Below, piece by piece: positions 1 to 10,090 of a stretch of DNA of 64,000 nucleotides. The stretch is from Athripsodes cinereus (lineage: Eukaryota > Arthropoda > Insecta > Trichoptera > Leptoceridae), in NCBI GenBank assembly GCA_947579605.1, contig OX388312.1, forward strand, positions 3,162,001 to 3,226,000, given 5' to 3'. The translations under genes were made by a program, and so were the position numbers. Under the pieces are notes generated by a model that worked only from the letters and a program-made list of their open reading frames with translations, made no database searches and was not told where the DNA came from. How positions within the stretch are numbered: position 1 is the stretch's first letter; each line of letters begins with the position of its first letter.

Positions 1-2192
1 GTTGTACAACTACAAAAAGATAAACAAACAGCGAAACAAAACAATAACACCAAAGTCAAAAACATTTGCCAAAGTTTGACATTTGTAGTGATGTCCCTCA
101 TCAATGCGAAAAAAAGGTAATCGGAATTTATGTACGAAAGTAGAGATATTTCTGAATATTTTATGGAAACACTGAATCCATTATTTCTGTCTAATAAAAA
201 ACATTAGGTAATATCTAATGGCATTTATGTAAAATGGAGACAAGTAACTAAATTGTCTACAAGTCGTTAAAAAGAATTTCGATAATTGAACATTTTTATG
301 ATACGAAATGTCAAAAAGAATAAAGTAGGTATGTAGTTGAAACTGGGTTAATACAATATTAGATGCTAATATATTTCATGATTTTCAGTCGTATATTAAA
401 GATATAAAATATATTATACTATCGTTGATATTATAAATGATATTATTGGATATTATTTAAATGGCATGTCATATAAAAATTTGTTCCACGATGTTTTTCA
501 TTGTTTGTTCCTTATGATAGAATATTTAATTCTTTATTTGAAAATACAAAACGCACGCAAACTTCTAGCAGTAGGAATCTATTTACCAGATATTCTCTTT
601 TAGAAAAAACTAAAATAGGTAAAATCGACATACAAAATAAACTTTTTGGTTCCAATTGTATTAAAATAGGTTAAATGTAATCAGAACAGAACAAATATCA
701 AAGATTCACGTTGGTAAAACCTAAAACGTAAACTTTATTAGCTAACTAACGTAAATTTGTCGTTTTCGAAATATGTAACTCAATTTAACGTTTTAGTATT
801 TACCTTGGTAGATACATTATTTTAACAACCTAAATAAGTAAACAAAAGTTAAACAAACGTATTTTTGTAAACATACGAAACATCCGATTGTATCATTTTG
901 TGTAAAAACAAATTCTTTGTAAAACTTTACCATCTTTGAAACCATCTGAAGTTAAGTTTTTCATAAAAAGCATCAAAAGCTGAGAATTTACCAATTTCCT
1001 GGCACATGTACGGCTAACACATGTGCGGCTAATTTCAGGTCGTATGTATTAAAACTATTACGAGTATGTACTTGTACCTAATTAACATTTTCTTGGGGAA
1101 TATAAACTTTATTTCGAAAATAATTACCTACATACATAGGTAGGTTCTTGACAAAAAAAATATTACCTTCTAATATAATCGTGAAGGCATATTAAAATAT
1201 TTCTATATATTGTATCTATCTGATAAATGTCAATCAGATTATGGTTTTCCATCAAATAGAATATTGGCAACATTACATTAAATTATTATTATAGAACTGA
1301 AACAAGATAATCATTCAATCAGCTATATTTTTAGAAAACGATTTATGGTACTCCTTTACCTAACGTTGTTTGACGTGGGCAGAACTGTTACGAAGAATTA
1401 AACTATACAAAACTTTAAAAATAAATATAAGACAATAGCATTATTTTGATTACGTAGTTCATTGAATATTAATTATCTGATTTATTAATAAATCATTTGT
1501 TTCCATGATTTACTCGGTTAAATTTCAAAGAAAAAATATTTATCCCATCGTTTTTACATATGAAGGTATTAGTGATATTGAGAATTTTTAATTGTGACAC
1601 TGCGAATATGAACGCGAGAACCACAAAGTGACATTTAACCTTGCGCGGATATCAAACATCTTGTGATCCTGTGATATGGAACAGACTGTCTGCCGATCCG
1701 GAGCGCCAGAGCAACATTGTTAGTCTTAAAAGCAAAATGAAAGCCGCCATTTTTTCAGTGGTGTCCTTGAGACGTTCAAAGGATATTAGGACGGCGCCAA
1801 TGAAACAGATCATCAACGTCATCATCATCATTCGCAAATGTTAGTGCAAAATTTCTGGAATACAAAATACTCGCAACATCACTAGTGTCAGTAAACCAGG
1901 AATATAACGAGCTAGAGTGATTTCATAGAATCAGGCGCATTGGCTGAAATATGTAATGTATTCACTTTACATTCAAAAATTTTGTGTCAAAACTCACAGA
2001 GGACAAAGAAATTACCAGAGAATAAAAGGTTTTACCCTCACTATAAATCGCTCTTAAAATATGGGGCTATGAAGAATGAAAAACGGCGGACATTTTGCTT
2101 CAGGTGGCCTACTATCAAGATTAATTTCATTTTAGTTTCAGTACATATTTAGATATATTTCCCCGCTTATTTTCCGATTGTCATTACTGTGC
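1..2192. other. AT-rich non-coding flank
   Basis: No gene or complete mobile element is recognisable here. The stretch 1000-1035 contains two imperfect direct copies of an ACATGTRCGGCTAA word. A patch at about 1630-1850 is clearly richer in G and C than its surroundings and reads open for 60-67 codons on both strands. Neither reading resembles a protein family I know, so I leave it unassigned; it could be a decayed repeat or a short exon. Confidence 0.5.
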
Positions 2193-2205
2193 GATGACGC
2201 GATGA
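2193..2205. repeat. Target-site duplication, 3' side copy
   Basis: The 13-base word GATGACGCGATGA is present here and at 6432-6444. It flanks the retrotransposon exactly and is the footprint of its integration. Confidence 0.75.
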
Positions 2206-2733
2206 AGAAAGATCCACCACACACCCGGATACCTCAGGAGTCTTTAACTCCTACTTATCCGCACATTCAAACCAAAATTGTCCTCACGGGCGGGCCATTA
2301 GGGAGGCCTGAAGGGCCGGCCGGCCAAAACCGCCGTCGTGGGAATCTTTTATACTACTTCTCTCTTCAATGTCCCTTCTGGGCGGTAATAATGTTTATTG
2401 AGTTATTATACAATATATATACAAGTAAAAAAGAAAGAAAAATAAACATAATGATACAAAACGTGAAGCAAAATAAACAAAACATGATAATAAAATATAT
2501 ACACAAATTGGTAAGTAGGTACAGAAGGCCGAGGTGAGGTGTCCAGAGACGTGCTGTTAGGCGTTTAAAGGGCGCGAGCCCGAGAGTCGCCAGCGCCAGC
2601 ATGGTGTGGAAACATTAAACCCTCCCAAAAGGGACATCCCTACCAAACCTACTCTCCACCAAGGGAGACAGGACGACACAACAAAAAGACGAGTTCGCCA
2701 CACGCACCGCCGCCACAATGGGCAAAACCAACC
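2206..2733 (-). other. 3' UTR of the R1-clade element
   Basis: Non-coding sequence between the ORF2 stop and the 3' end of the element. It includes a GC-rich block (2280-2345), an AT-rich middle and a terminal hairpin at 2236-2252 (AGGAGT / ACTCCT with a 5-base loop). The last 65 or so bases match a second tail at 59.4 kb, which shows they are the true 3' terminus of an element family. In this clade the ORF2 protein usually recognises the 3' UTR as template. Confidence 0.75.
2236..2252 (-). other. 3'-terminal stem-loop of the R1-clade element
   Basis: Six-base-pair stem AGGAGT/ACTCCT closing the loop CTTTA, about 30 bases from the element's 3' end. The related tail at 59454-59469 keeps the stem with one compensatory pair change, which suggests the structure itself is selected. 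Confidence 0.6.
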
Positions 2734-5700
2734 CTACGACACTCCCACGTCAGACGGGGGTGAACCCGGCTGACGCAGAAGCTCCCAACGAGATACCCAA
2801 ACATCCACAAACCCCAAAAATGCCTTTAGGTTCCTTGGGCATTGCAAAACCTCCCCAAACCATATAGGTCTGGGAGTGTTCTCACTCATATCATCTAGCA
2901 TTGCATCTCTAGCATCATTCATCACAGAGCACTCCCATAGGATATGCTCGGCATACTGCGCCCCCAACCCACAAACACACCACGGATTCTCCGCAAGGCC
3001 AAGGTCATACAACTTGCCCTTTAGATCACCGTGGCCCGTCACAAGCTGGACGGCGTAGTGATTTAGGGAAAGGAAACGCCTCTTCATTCTCTCACATACG
3101 TCGGGAAGAAAACTGTAGACCAATCTAGCAGTTCTCCCCCGATCCCACCTATCTTGCCAGACCTCAAAAGTTCTCTTTCGAATCAAGCCGATTGCCCTAC
3201 TGAGTCCTCTAGTCCCAGGCTCCGCATGAACGGATATTCCAAGATGCTCAACATTGCCGTCAGCCTTGAGCTTACGCCTGGCTACACCATCTAAGATTTC
3301 TAAATCAGCGGGCAACACACCAGCGATGACAGGAAGACCATCGCTAGCGGACGTTCGATACGCACCAGTGACGGCGAGCAGGGGGAGTCTCTGTCCCCTC
3401 AAAACCGCCGCGGACACAGAACCAACCGCAAGACGGTGCGACCAAACACGGGCGCCATAGGTGACCTGGGCCACATACGTCGCCCGATAAATGGTACGCA
3501 CAGTCCGCGCTCTGAGGCCCCACGTACCACGACTGAGTCTGCGTAGAGTGTGAAATAACACTCCCGCTTTTTCGGCTGTCGCTCTAACGTGCGGAAGAAA
3601 GGTGAAGCCCCTATCAAGGACAACCCCCAGGTATCGGACTTCATCAACAACCCTCACGGGATGTCCATCCATCCGAAGCACCGGGTTCCTGCCCCTTCCC
3701 AGCACACCCTTCAACCACAGCGCGGAGGTCTTGCTCGGTGAGAAAACAAGCCTATTCACCCTGCCCCACGTCAAGATGCGATCTATCGCGATACTAAACT
3801 TACTTTCGATCGCACTCCTCGTATCTCCGGAGAGTAAGAGAAGTGCATCATCGGCGTACGCAAATATGGTGCAACCAGGCGGCAACTCCATCCTCAAGAG
3901 GTCATCAAACAGGACATTCCAAAGGAATGGTCCAAGGACCGATCCCTGCGGGCAGCCCATGCTGACTTCCCTCTCAACTAAATGCCCAGCGTGATGGATT
4001 ACCACTGACCTTTGGCTGAAGTAACTGCAGACAATGTCATACAGCCAGCGAGGACAACCCCGTATCTTAAGCTTGGCCAGGATAAGCGGCCACCACGCAT
4101 TGTCAAATGCCCCAGCTATGTCCAAGAAGACACCCAGCACATTCTTTTCTCTCCGTTCATCCCTCCATTTCAGACATGCATCAATGGCATGCTCAGTAGA
4201 GAGACCCCGGCGGAAGCCAAACTGTTTAGGACTACCCTGCGCCAGAGCCGACCCAAGCCGGTTCCTCACCAAGATCTCAAGAATCTTGCCGAAGGAAGGC
4301 AGCAGGGTAATCGGTCTGTACGCTTTGAGGTCCGACAGCGGCTTATCATTGCCTTTGGGTATCACCCTGAGCAAACCTTTCTTCCATACTTTTGGAAAAA
4401 CACCCTCTTTCATACAACGCTGGAAAAGCTGCAACATCTCCGCTGGACAACTCTTCCAGACGTTTTTGACAATTATACCATTCAGTCTGTCAATCCCTGG
4501 GGCCTTTTTTGGACCTAATGTTTTGATGATCTCATTCAGTTCGCTGTGAGTCACGACGCTTGCAGCATCTATAGTCTCACGAGCACCAGGGCAGCGCACT
4601 AGAATACGCAACCCTGCATGGAACGGGCTGTCCGTGGACGTCGAGTCCAGCGGCACTAACCCATCCAACAGGGCCCGTAGTGTGTCATCAATGCACACAG
4701 TTTCACTACCGCCAGCTACAATGCTAGTAAGATAATGATCGGCGGACCTTTTGGTCTTAACAGCAGTGCGCGTCACGGACCAAGGGTCGGCGTTTCCAGT
4801 TTCTGTGATCCACTCCTTCCAGGCCGAGGTCTTTGCATGCCTTATGGCCAGATGGTAGGAGCCCCTCGCACGCTGAAGCGACTCGAGGAGACGCTTGCCA
4901 GCGGGAGAGTCCCGCATGACGCTACCCTTTCTCACAGGACCATAGGCCCTTTCGGCTGACTTAAATTGACGTCGCAGAACCGTGAGTTCTGGTGTCCACC
5001 AATTGGTAGACTTCTTTCCCCCAGGCCTACATCTACCCAGCACTTCGGTCGCAACTTGAACAACCGCTGAGTTAAACTTTTCCCCAAGTGATTCGGCACC
5101 TTCACACTTCCACAAACCAAAATCTCTCATTTCAACTTTCAAAGCAAAACCAAAGAGTTCCCAATCAGCATTCGAGCAACGAAAGCTCCAGAGACCGTAT
5201 GGATCAATCTCGAGCGAGCCACCGACCGACCAAGTGATAAGCCGATGGTCGCTCGAAACGTCACCAACGTGAACCTTCCAATTAGAGAGCTCCGTATACA
5301 GATCATTGGTGCAGAGCGTAAGATCAATCCAGCTCTCACCCATAGGCCCGGCAAACGTGGCAGGTTGTCCCGCAACATTGAGAATGCATAGTCCCATCGA
5401 AGATATAAAATCTGCAACAGGACCACCACTCCCGGAGCGGTCGGTGCCAGGTCTGTCATACCATAGGGGAGAGCGTGCATTAAAGTCACCGGCCACAATG
5501 ACCGGCCTACCCCTGAGAGCTTCCAACGCTCGTCCCAAACCCTGTAGGTGACGGCCTACATTGTCCGAGAATTTGAAGTAAACGGATATAAGGAATATTT
5601 CACGTCCCCCAATTCGGACACACACACAACAACGAAACTCATCAGAGAGTCCGTCCAAAAGCAACGGCTGTACCTTGCTGGTATTAATAAGGAAACCCGC

Positions 5701-5895
5701 CATGGGCCTGCAACCCTTGTCAACTATTGCAAGGGGCAATTCAGCACCATCGAGGATTACTCTACTAAACAGATGCTCTTGTACAAAGACAATCGGAAGA
5801 GAACTGACTGAAACGTGTCTGACCAGGTCAATGGCAGACGCACGAGATCGTCCCAAGTTAATCTGGCCCAACGCAACGGAAATATGCCTAGCCAT
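2734..5895 (-). CDS. ORF2: endonuclease-reverse transcriptase (R1 clade)
   Basis: A 1053-residue protein with no internal stop. Residues 1-225 form an APE-type endonuclease: QINLGRSRA near the start, catalytic E40 in VQEHL, GDFNAR at 136-141 and SDH at 215-217. This domain nicks the genomic target. Residues of about 465-740 form the reverse transcriptase, with KKAPGIDRLNG, YRPITLLPSFGK, QFGFRRGLSTEHAI, FLDIAGAFD, GCPQGSVLGP and the catalytic FAYADD at 678-683. A C-terminal CCHC motif (C973, C975, H984, C989) is the nucleic-acid-binding finger typical of this clade. The length is normal for R1-clade ORF2. All catalytic residues I can check are present, so the protein may still be active. The start codon overlaps the ORF1 stop by eight bases (ATGGCTAG), which points to coupled reinitiation or frameshift translation. 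It is the RT that would copy the element RNA at the cut site, probably recognising its 3' UTR. Confidence 0.93.
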   Translation of the reverse strand: MARHISVALGQINLGRSRASAIDLVRHVSVSSLPIVFVQEHLFSRVILDGAELPLAIVDKGCRPMAGFLINTSKVQPLLLDGLSDEFRCCVCVRIGGREIFLISVYFKFSDNVGRHLQGLGRALEALRGRPVIVAGDFNARSPLWYDRPGTDRSGSGGPVADFISSMGLCILNVAGQPATFAGPMGESWIDLTLCTNDLYTELSNWKVHVGDVSSDHRLITWSVGGSLEIDPYGLWSFRCSNADWELFGFALKVEMRDFGLWKCEGAESLGEKFNSAVVQVATEVLGRCRPGGKKSTNWWTPELTVLRRQFKSAERAYGPVRKGSVMRDSPAGKRLLESLQRARGSYHLAIRHAKTSAWKEWITETGNADPWSVTRTAVKTKRSADHYLTSIVAGGSETVCIDDTLRALLDGLVPLDSTSTDSPFHAGLRILVRCPGARETIDAASVVTHSELNEIIKTLGPKKAPGIDRLNGIIVKNVWKSCPAEMLQLFQRCMKEGVFPKVWKKGLLRVIPKGNDKPLSDLKAYRPITLLPSFGKILEILVRNRLGSALAQGSPKQFGFRRGLSTEHAIDACLKWRDERREKNVLGVFLDIAGAFDNAWWPLILAKLKIRGCPRWLYDIVCSYFSQRSVVIHHAGHLVEREVSMGCPQGSVLGPFLWNVLFDDLLRMELPPGCTIFAYADDALLLLSGDTRSAIESKFSIAIDRILTWGRVNRLVFSPSKTSALWLKGVLGRGRNPVLRMDGHPVRVVDEVRYLGVVLDRGFTFLPHVRATAEKAGVLFHTLRRLSRGTWGLRARTVRTIYRATYVAQVTYGARVWSHRLAVGSVSAAVLRGQRLPLLAVTGAYRTSASDGLPVIAGVLPADLEILDGVARRKLKADGNVEHLGISVHAEPGTRGLSRAIGLIRKRTFEVWQDRWDRGRTARLVYSFLPDVCERMKRRFLSLNHYAVQLVTGHGDLKGKLYDLGLAENPWCVCGLGAQYAEHILWECSVMNDARDAMLDDMSENTPRPIWFGEVLQCPRNLKAFLGFVDVWVSRWELLRQPGSPPSDVGVS

Positions 5896-6431
5896 CGTAA
5901 TTCGTAGACATCGCTACCCTGTCTATGGCGGCCCGCAGAGCAGGGCAATCCCTGTCTCCCGTGGGGTGGGCCGCGTTCTTTTTGAAACGTGTGCACGTGG
6001 CACACACGCTTCTTTCAGTGGGGACCTCACACTGCTCCTGTTCATGTCCCTCCCTGGCACAACGTGCACACACAGGGCTCTTGTGCATACACTGCCTCTG
6101 GGTATGCCCGTACATTTGGCACTTATAGCACCTTATGGCACCAACAAAGTCCCGAACACGACAAGCACTCCATCCCACGTATACGAAGCCCTGGGACACG
6201 AGCACAGACCTGACCCGCCCGCTGCAAGCCAGGATGCTGCCAACAAAACCACCAGTTTTCGGGCCAAACTTGGCGACTCTTCTTGTGGTAGACATGAAAG
6301 TCTCCTCCGAAATTTCGGATCCCTTTATATTCGATCTATAGATTTCCTTCAGGAGATCTGCATCTGAAAGCTCCCTCGGCGTATCGTGGATCACGATACG
6401 TGGGAGCCTCCCCTTGGGTTCGGCGAACGCA
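5888..6431 (-). CDS. ORF1 (gag-like) C-terminal part, 5' truncated
   Basis: The open frame runs from a chance ATG at 6472 to a TAG at 5890-5888 (194 codons), but the element proper begins only at about codon 15. It carries three zinc knuckles at the C-terminus. Counting from the chance ATG, they are C115-x2-C-x4-H-x4-C128, C135-x2-C-x4-H-x4-C148, and a wider third one, C157-x2-C-x8-H-x6-C176. This is the nucleic-acid-binding tail of R1-clade ORF1 proteins, which coat the element RNA in the ribonucleoprotein. The N-terminal half and the 5' UTR with its internal promoter are missing, so this copy cannot supply a full ORF1 protein and is probably dead on arrival. It overlaps ORF2 by eight bases in a +1-shifted frame. 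Confidence 0.85.
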
Positions 6432-6444
6432 GATGACGCGATGA
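6432..6444. repeat. Target-site duplication, 5' side copy
   Basis: This is the second copy of the 13-base word seen at 2193-2205. The minus-strand reading frame of ORF1 runs on through it into flanking DNA, so the first 14 or so residues of that open frame, including its methionine, are not part of the element. Confidence 0.75.
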
Positions 6445-6471
6445 GTAGAATTTCTATTCTCCCCCCCCCCA

Positions 6472-7679
6472 CTTTTCAGGGGGTGACGTCACCACTTGGC
6501 ACATGGTATTCCACTAAACTCCACGTGGGCGCTCGATACCACGAAGAAAACTACATCGACAAATAATGGGGGAATACGAAATTAGGTATTTATGTATGTC
6601 AGAGTCTACTAAGGACAAAGTTCTTGCGTAGAATGTGCGTAGTACCCACATGGGTAGAAGTACATAGTGTTAAAGTCAGATAGTTTTGCGTGCTACGGAG
6701 CTACGAATCCACACGCACAGGCTGCGTATCGTTGATGGGGAAAGTTATTTACATAACGATGAAATCTACATAGAAAAGGACCATAAGGACATTTTATAAA
6801 CTTTACGTTGCAATATGATACACATACTTTCATATTTGTTTTTGCTTAAAATTATTTTACAATAAATTATATTTTATCAAAACCGAATAGACGGGAGAAA
6901 AATATACTCTCGACAGTTTGACAAATGCTCATTCGAAATTTAATAAATCTCGTATTAATTTTCTTTCTACACATTTTCGTATCTTTAGAAGCAAATTGAA
7001 GACTGCACTCTTTACCGGTGATCTTAGAACGGTCTAAGTACTATCCCAAAATCAGGCCATACATCATCATCATCATCACATCGAAGTTTTATACTAGCCC
7101 TACCGACCACATCTTCAACAAAAATATTATCAGCAATTCTAAATATATTGAAAGATATAGCTACACATTGAGTATAAGGATAACATGAAATTAAACTAAT
7201 ATTAGTGGGTTATAATGTTTCCGCAATGGAAAGAGGAAGAGGAGGCAATCGGTAACGGAGGGTGTGTAGGGTGACACGGTCTGATGAATTCATAATGCAT
7301 AATCGTTATATTGAGTGTGATAAAAATATTATACCAATACAACAGGTAAAATGGATGTGAACGTATAAAAACCCATACCTACTTAGTTTGCTACTGATGT
7401 ATAATCATAAATACCTATACGTCTTTATCAATTTTCACATCTTTAAATCAACATTCATATCTTCTTCTTTTCGTGTCGGTCAGAAAACGATAAAAATAAC
7501 AAAACCTTAAAATCTATATTCCCATTCCTTATCAGAAAGCTACGACCTCTCTTGCAGCTCCCCCAGGTGAGTTCGCTCCACGAATTCCTTCCAGTGACAT
7601 TGACAGTGTTATGTTCATATCTTATTTAGGTACTGATTCGATCTGTGTGAAAATTGTCTTTCGGACGCATTAGGTACAC
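6472..7679. other. Non-coding stretch right of the R1-clade element
   Basis: A run of ten C at 6462-6471 is followed by a short GC-richer piece to about 6540 with the word TGACGTCA. The rest is AT-rich. A CATCATCATC stretch at 7063-7078 resembles a low-complexity word common in lepidopteran repeats. I see no gene. Confidence 0.4.
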
Positions 7680-7756
7680 CTCTGCTTTTTACAGGATACT
7701 AGAAAACTTACCGAAAAGAGTGGGAGACCAATTCTTTGCCGGGTGTTCCACGGAAT
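7680..7756 (+). repeat. Family A repeat, 3' fragment
   Basis: Contains the diagnostic end of the dispersed repeat: TTTTTACAGGATACT, an AAAACTTACCGAAAAGAGTG block, TGGGAGACCA and TGTTCCACGGAAT. The 5' part is missing. Confidence 0.7.
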
Positions 7757-8735
7757 ATAAATTTTATTTTCTATTTTTTATTACGGCCTTGGTAAAATAT
7801 TATTTAACAAGATAATTTATTTGAACTTAAATTCCCTATTTATAGGTTATTTTGATTAAAGGTTATTATTATTAATATGAGATTATTCTTAGATATTGCG
7901 CATCCTATATACCTGCCAAAACCATAAAATAAACCCTACAATAAATCCTTCAAGCCTTCCAATACAAATGTGTTTGGTCGCATTACCAATTTTTCCTTTG
8001 AATATCTAATCTATACAATATAGGCCGATGCATACAAAGTAAATAATTCAATAAATAAGTATTACTTGGACTAAAAATAATAAATATCATTGTTTTGACA
8101 AAAACGATTATGTTATAATTTAATTGTTCCAATAAAACAATTATTATAATTCATGATAAATTAATCTAAATATCATGTTGTTCCAATATTCAGGACAATA
8201 GAATTGTTATAAAGAGTATAAAACCAGTACCTATTAGGCTCACGAATCATGAATTATTGTCTTTCCGTCATGAAATAATTTTCAGTCGGCCGTAGACTTT
8301 CGTGCATCATAGAGTCCTGCGTGTATCCTTGCATTTAAACGTTGCCTAGATACCAACCTTATATTTTACTTCGTAGATTCATAGTAATAATAATATAAAT
8401 GAAAGTTAGTTCGTATGAATTTCTTTTGCTTGTTATTTCGTAAAAAAATATTATTTCGAACAGTCGTAAGACTCTGTTTTACGTACTCGTCGAGACAATT
8501 TGTAAAAGTGCTATTAGCACTGTGTAATTTTCATAGATTTCCACACTTTTCAGCAAGTTTTCGAGTAAAAAACACAGTTATTTCATAAATATATTTAATT
8601 CAGCGATGAGGCATACACCATCCATCCTGAATGTATTTTTGTGGTAGTTACGTAGAGCACGACTTGTATGATCTTCACACATTCAGTTAGTCTACTGGCT
8701 ATTCCACAAACAAGATGTTTTTATAAAAACTTAAG

Positions 8736-8900
8736 TTTTGGGTTAGTTGGAAAAATCGCGCCTCTCCAAAAACCTCCCTCTCTTGTCCGAGAAAAACCCT
8801 TTACATATTGATAGTATTTGATATTATCGTTTATTTATGTGTAAAATTGCTTGTAATGAATGTATATTAAAGAATAAACAAATAAATAAAAATAGAATAA
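8736..8900 (+). repeat. LINE 3' tail (GGTTAGTTGGAA type)
   Basis: Starts with GGGTTAGTTGGAAAAATCGC and ends in an AATAAACAAATAAATAAAAA tail. Better-preserved minus-strand relatives lie at 8906-9065 and 43258-43400. The order of a GGAAGAGATCGC block, a small hairpin and an AAT-rich tail is that of a common lepidopteran LINE 3' UTR. No coding part survives. Confidence 0.55.
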
Positions 8901-8905
8901 ACACG

Positions 8906-9065
8906 TGCTTTTTTATTATTTATTTTTATTCCTAACTGTAAATTGGTTACAACATCAATTCTTACAAAGTATCATAAAATTTGCAGTTATAGCTACAATT
9001 CAATGCGTAGAGGGCGAGTTTACCGCTAGATTGCGATATCTTCCAACTTGTTTAGTAATTTCAAT
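8906..9065 (-). repeat. LINE 3' tail, tail-to-tail with previous
   Basis: On the minus strand this reads AAGTTGGAAGATATCGC, then TAAACTCGCCCTCT, and ends in an A/T-rich AATAAAAATAAATAA tail. It faces the plus-strand copy that ends only a few bases away, giving a tail-to-tail pair. An open frame on the plus strand across it is fortuitous. Confidence 0.6.
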
Positions 9066-9512
9066 ACCAAAATCCACCACTTATGCATCACTCTAAGGAA
9101 ACACGTTTAATAATAAACTTAAAACCAGTGAATTGTAAAATATTATGCTTGTAATACCTTCGGGTAAAATGTTATTTGTATAAACTATGTAATATGCTAG
9201 TACAGTCGTAAATAAAAACAGGAATAATAAAGTCTAGCAATATTATTAACATCATTATAGTGACATCAATTTATATTCAGTTGAAAATACTTGTCGTGGC
9301 TATTGATTGCTGTTGGGAATAGTTTGGAAATTTATATCCTACTTATAGGTATGTAACTGCACTTAAATTGTAACTTACTTACAAGGTGGATGGATGGTTA
9401 TATGAAGCTTTGCATTTCAAAAGGAAAGCAAAAATCAATTATTATTATCGACTTATGGTGTCGAGTAGAGGTGATTTAGCTAAATATATGTAAAATTTCC
9501 CAACGATTTTCA
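9066..9512. other. AT-rich non-coding
   Basis: No feature recognised; only short A/T runs. Confidence 0.35.
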
Positions 9513-9581
9513 AACTCTAGTGTGGAGGTATTCAAGACAAGGTTAAAAAACCTACTGTTTGGGAGGTGTTATGATTCCTAA
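9513..9581 (+). pseudogene. LINE reverse-transcriptase C-terminal scrap
   Basis: Reads NSSVEVFKTRLKNLLFGRCY followed by DS and a stop. The S-VEVFKTRLK-LL pattern is typical of the extreme C-terminus of jockey/CR1-like LINE ORF2 proteins. Only this end is recognisable; the sequence to about 9660 may be its 3' UTR. Confidence 0.45.
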
Positions 9582-9745
9582 AGGGATCCTTGCGGCGGTT
9601 TTTTCCACAAACTGTCCGAGTTATTATTTTGATTATTAGATTATCGTTTGTAAACGGGAGAATATTTCAATGAGTCCTCAGTCCCGAGCATATATTCATA
9701 GAATACAGAAAATAATATGTCTGGAAAAGAAACATTTACCTATCA

Positions 9746-9780
9746 TGACATCTCCCACAAGTGAAGTATCCAGTGAAGAC
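9746..9780 (+). repeat. Family A repeat, 5' scrap
   Basis: ACATCTCCCACAAGTGAAGT followed by ATCCAGTGAAGAC matches the opening of family A (CACAAGTGGGGTAGCCAGCRGACC). Confidence 0.4.
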
Positions 9781-10004
9781 TGAAGAGACAACTACATTTA
9801 ATAAATTTACAGGTCAAGATATCTGTGCCTTAAAAATAAGACATTCAGAAATGATAGCAAACGACACCACCGTTAAATCGAATAGGTATATTAAATAATA
9901 AGTCACATATAAACGAATGAATAATCTTGGGAAGAAAAAAAAAACACTTAATGTTTAAAATGTCTTTTCACAATGTGAACACACAAACTCTAGATCATTT
10001 TTTT

Positions 10005-10090
10005 ACTTAATATTTATTTATTTATTTACATTAACATAACCTTTTACATGTTTATCCACAGTATAACAGACAACAAACACAAACAAACAC
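10005..10090 (-). repeat. Possible LINE 3' tail
   Basis: On the minus strand an AACATGTAAAAGG region leads into an AAATAAATAAATAAATATTAAG end. This resembles the LINE tails at 20.9 and 25.5 kb, but similarity is weak. Confidence 0.25.

Larger units (their letters stand above)
2206..6431 (-). mobile_element. R1-clade non-LTR retrotransposon, 5'-truncated
   Basis: This minus-strand insertion contains, in order, the C-terminal part of ORF1, a complete ORF2 and a 528-bp 3' UTR. The 13-base word GATGACGCGATGA occurs at 2193-2205 and again at 6432-6444, exactly where the homology to the element ends on each side, so I read it as the target-site duplication. The left boundary truncates ORF1, the usual result of incomplete target-primed reverse transcription. 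There is no poly(A) at the 3' end, which on the minus strand finishes in GGTGGATCTTTCT. The uninterrupted ORF2 suggests a young insertion. The ORF2 domain order (APE-type endonuclease, RT, CCHC) and the ORF1 triple zinc knuckle place it in the R1 clade (R1/TRAS/SART/Waldo relatives). The flank is neither rDNA nor TTAGG telomere repeat, so no site specificity is visible. It may sit inside an intron of the gene starting at 38206, in the same orientation. Confidence 0.9.

Noticed and set aside
1641..1844. Short exon in the GC-richer patch
   Set aside because: Both strands are open for about 60 codons, there is no family resemblance and no splice-site evidence. Left unassigned.
4012..4549. Two 168-171-codon plus-strand frames
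   Set aside because: They are antisense shadows of the GC-rich reverse-transcriptase ORF2, whose minus-strand frame carries all recognisable motifs.
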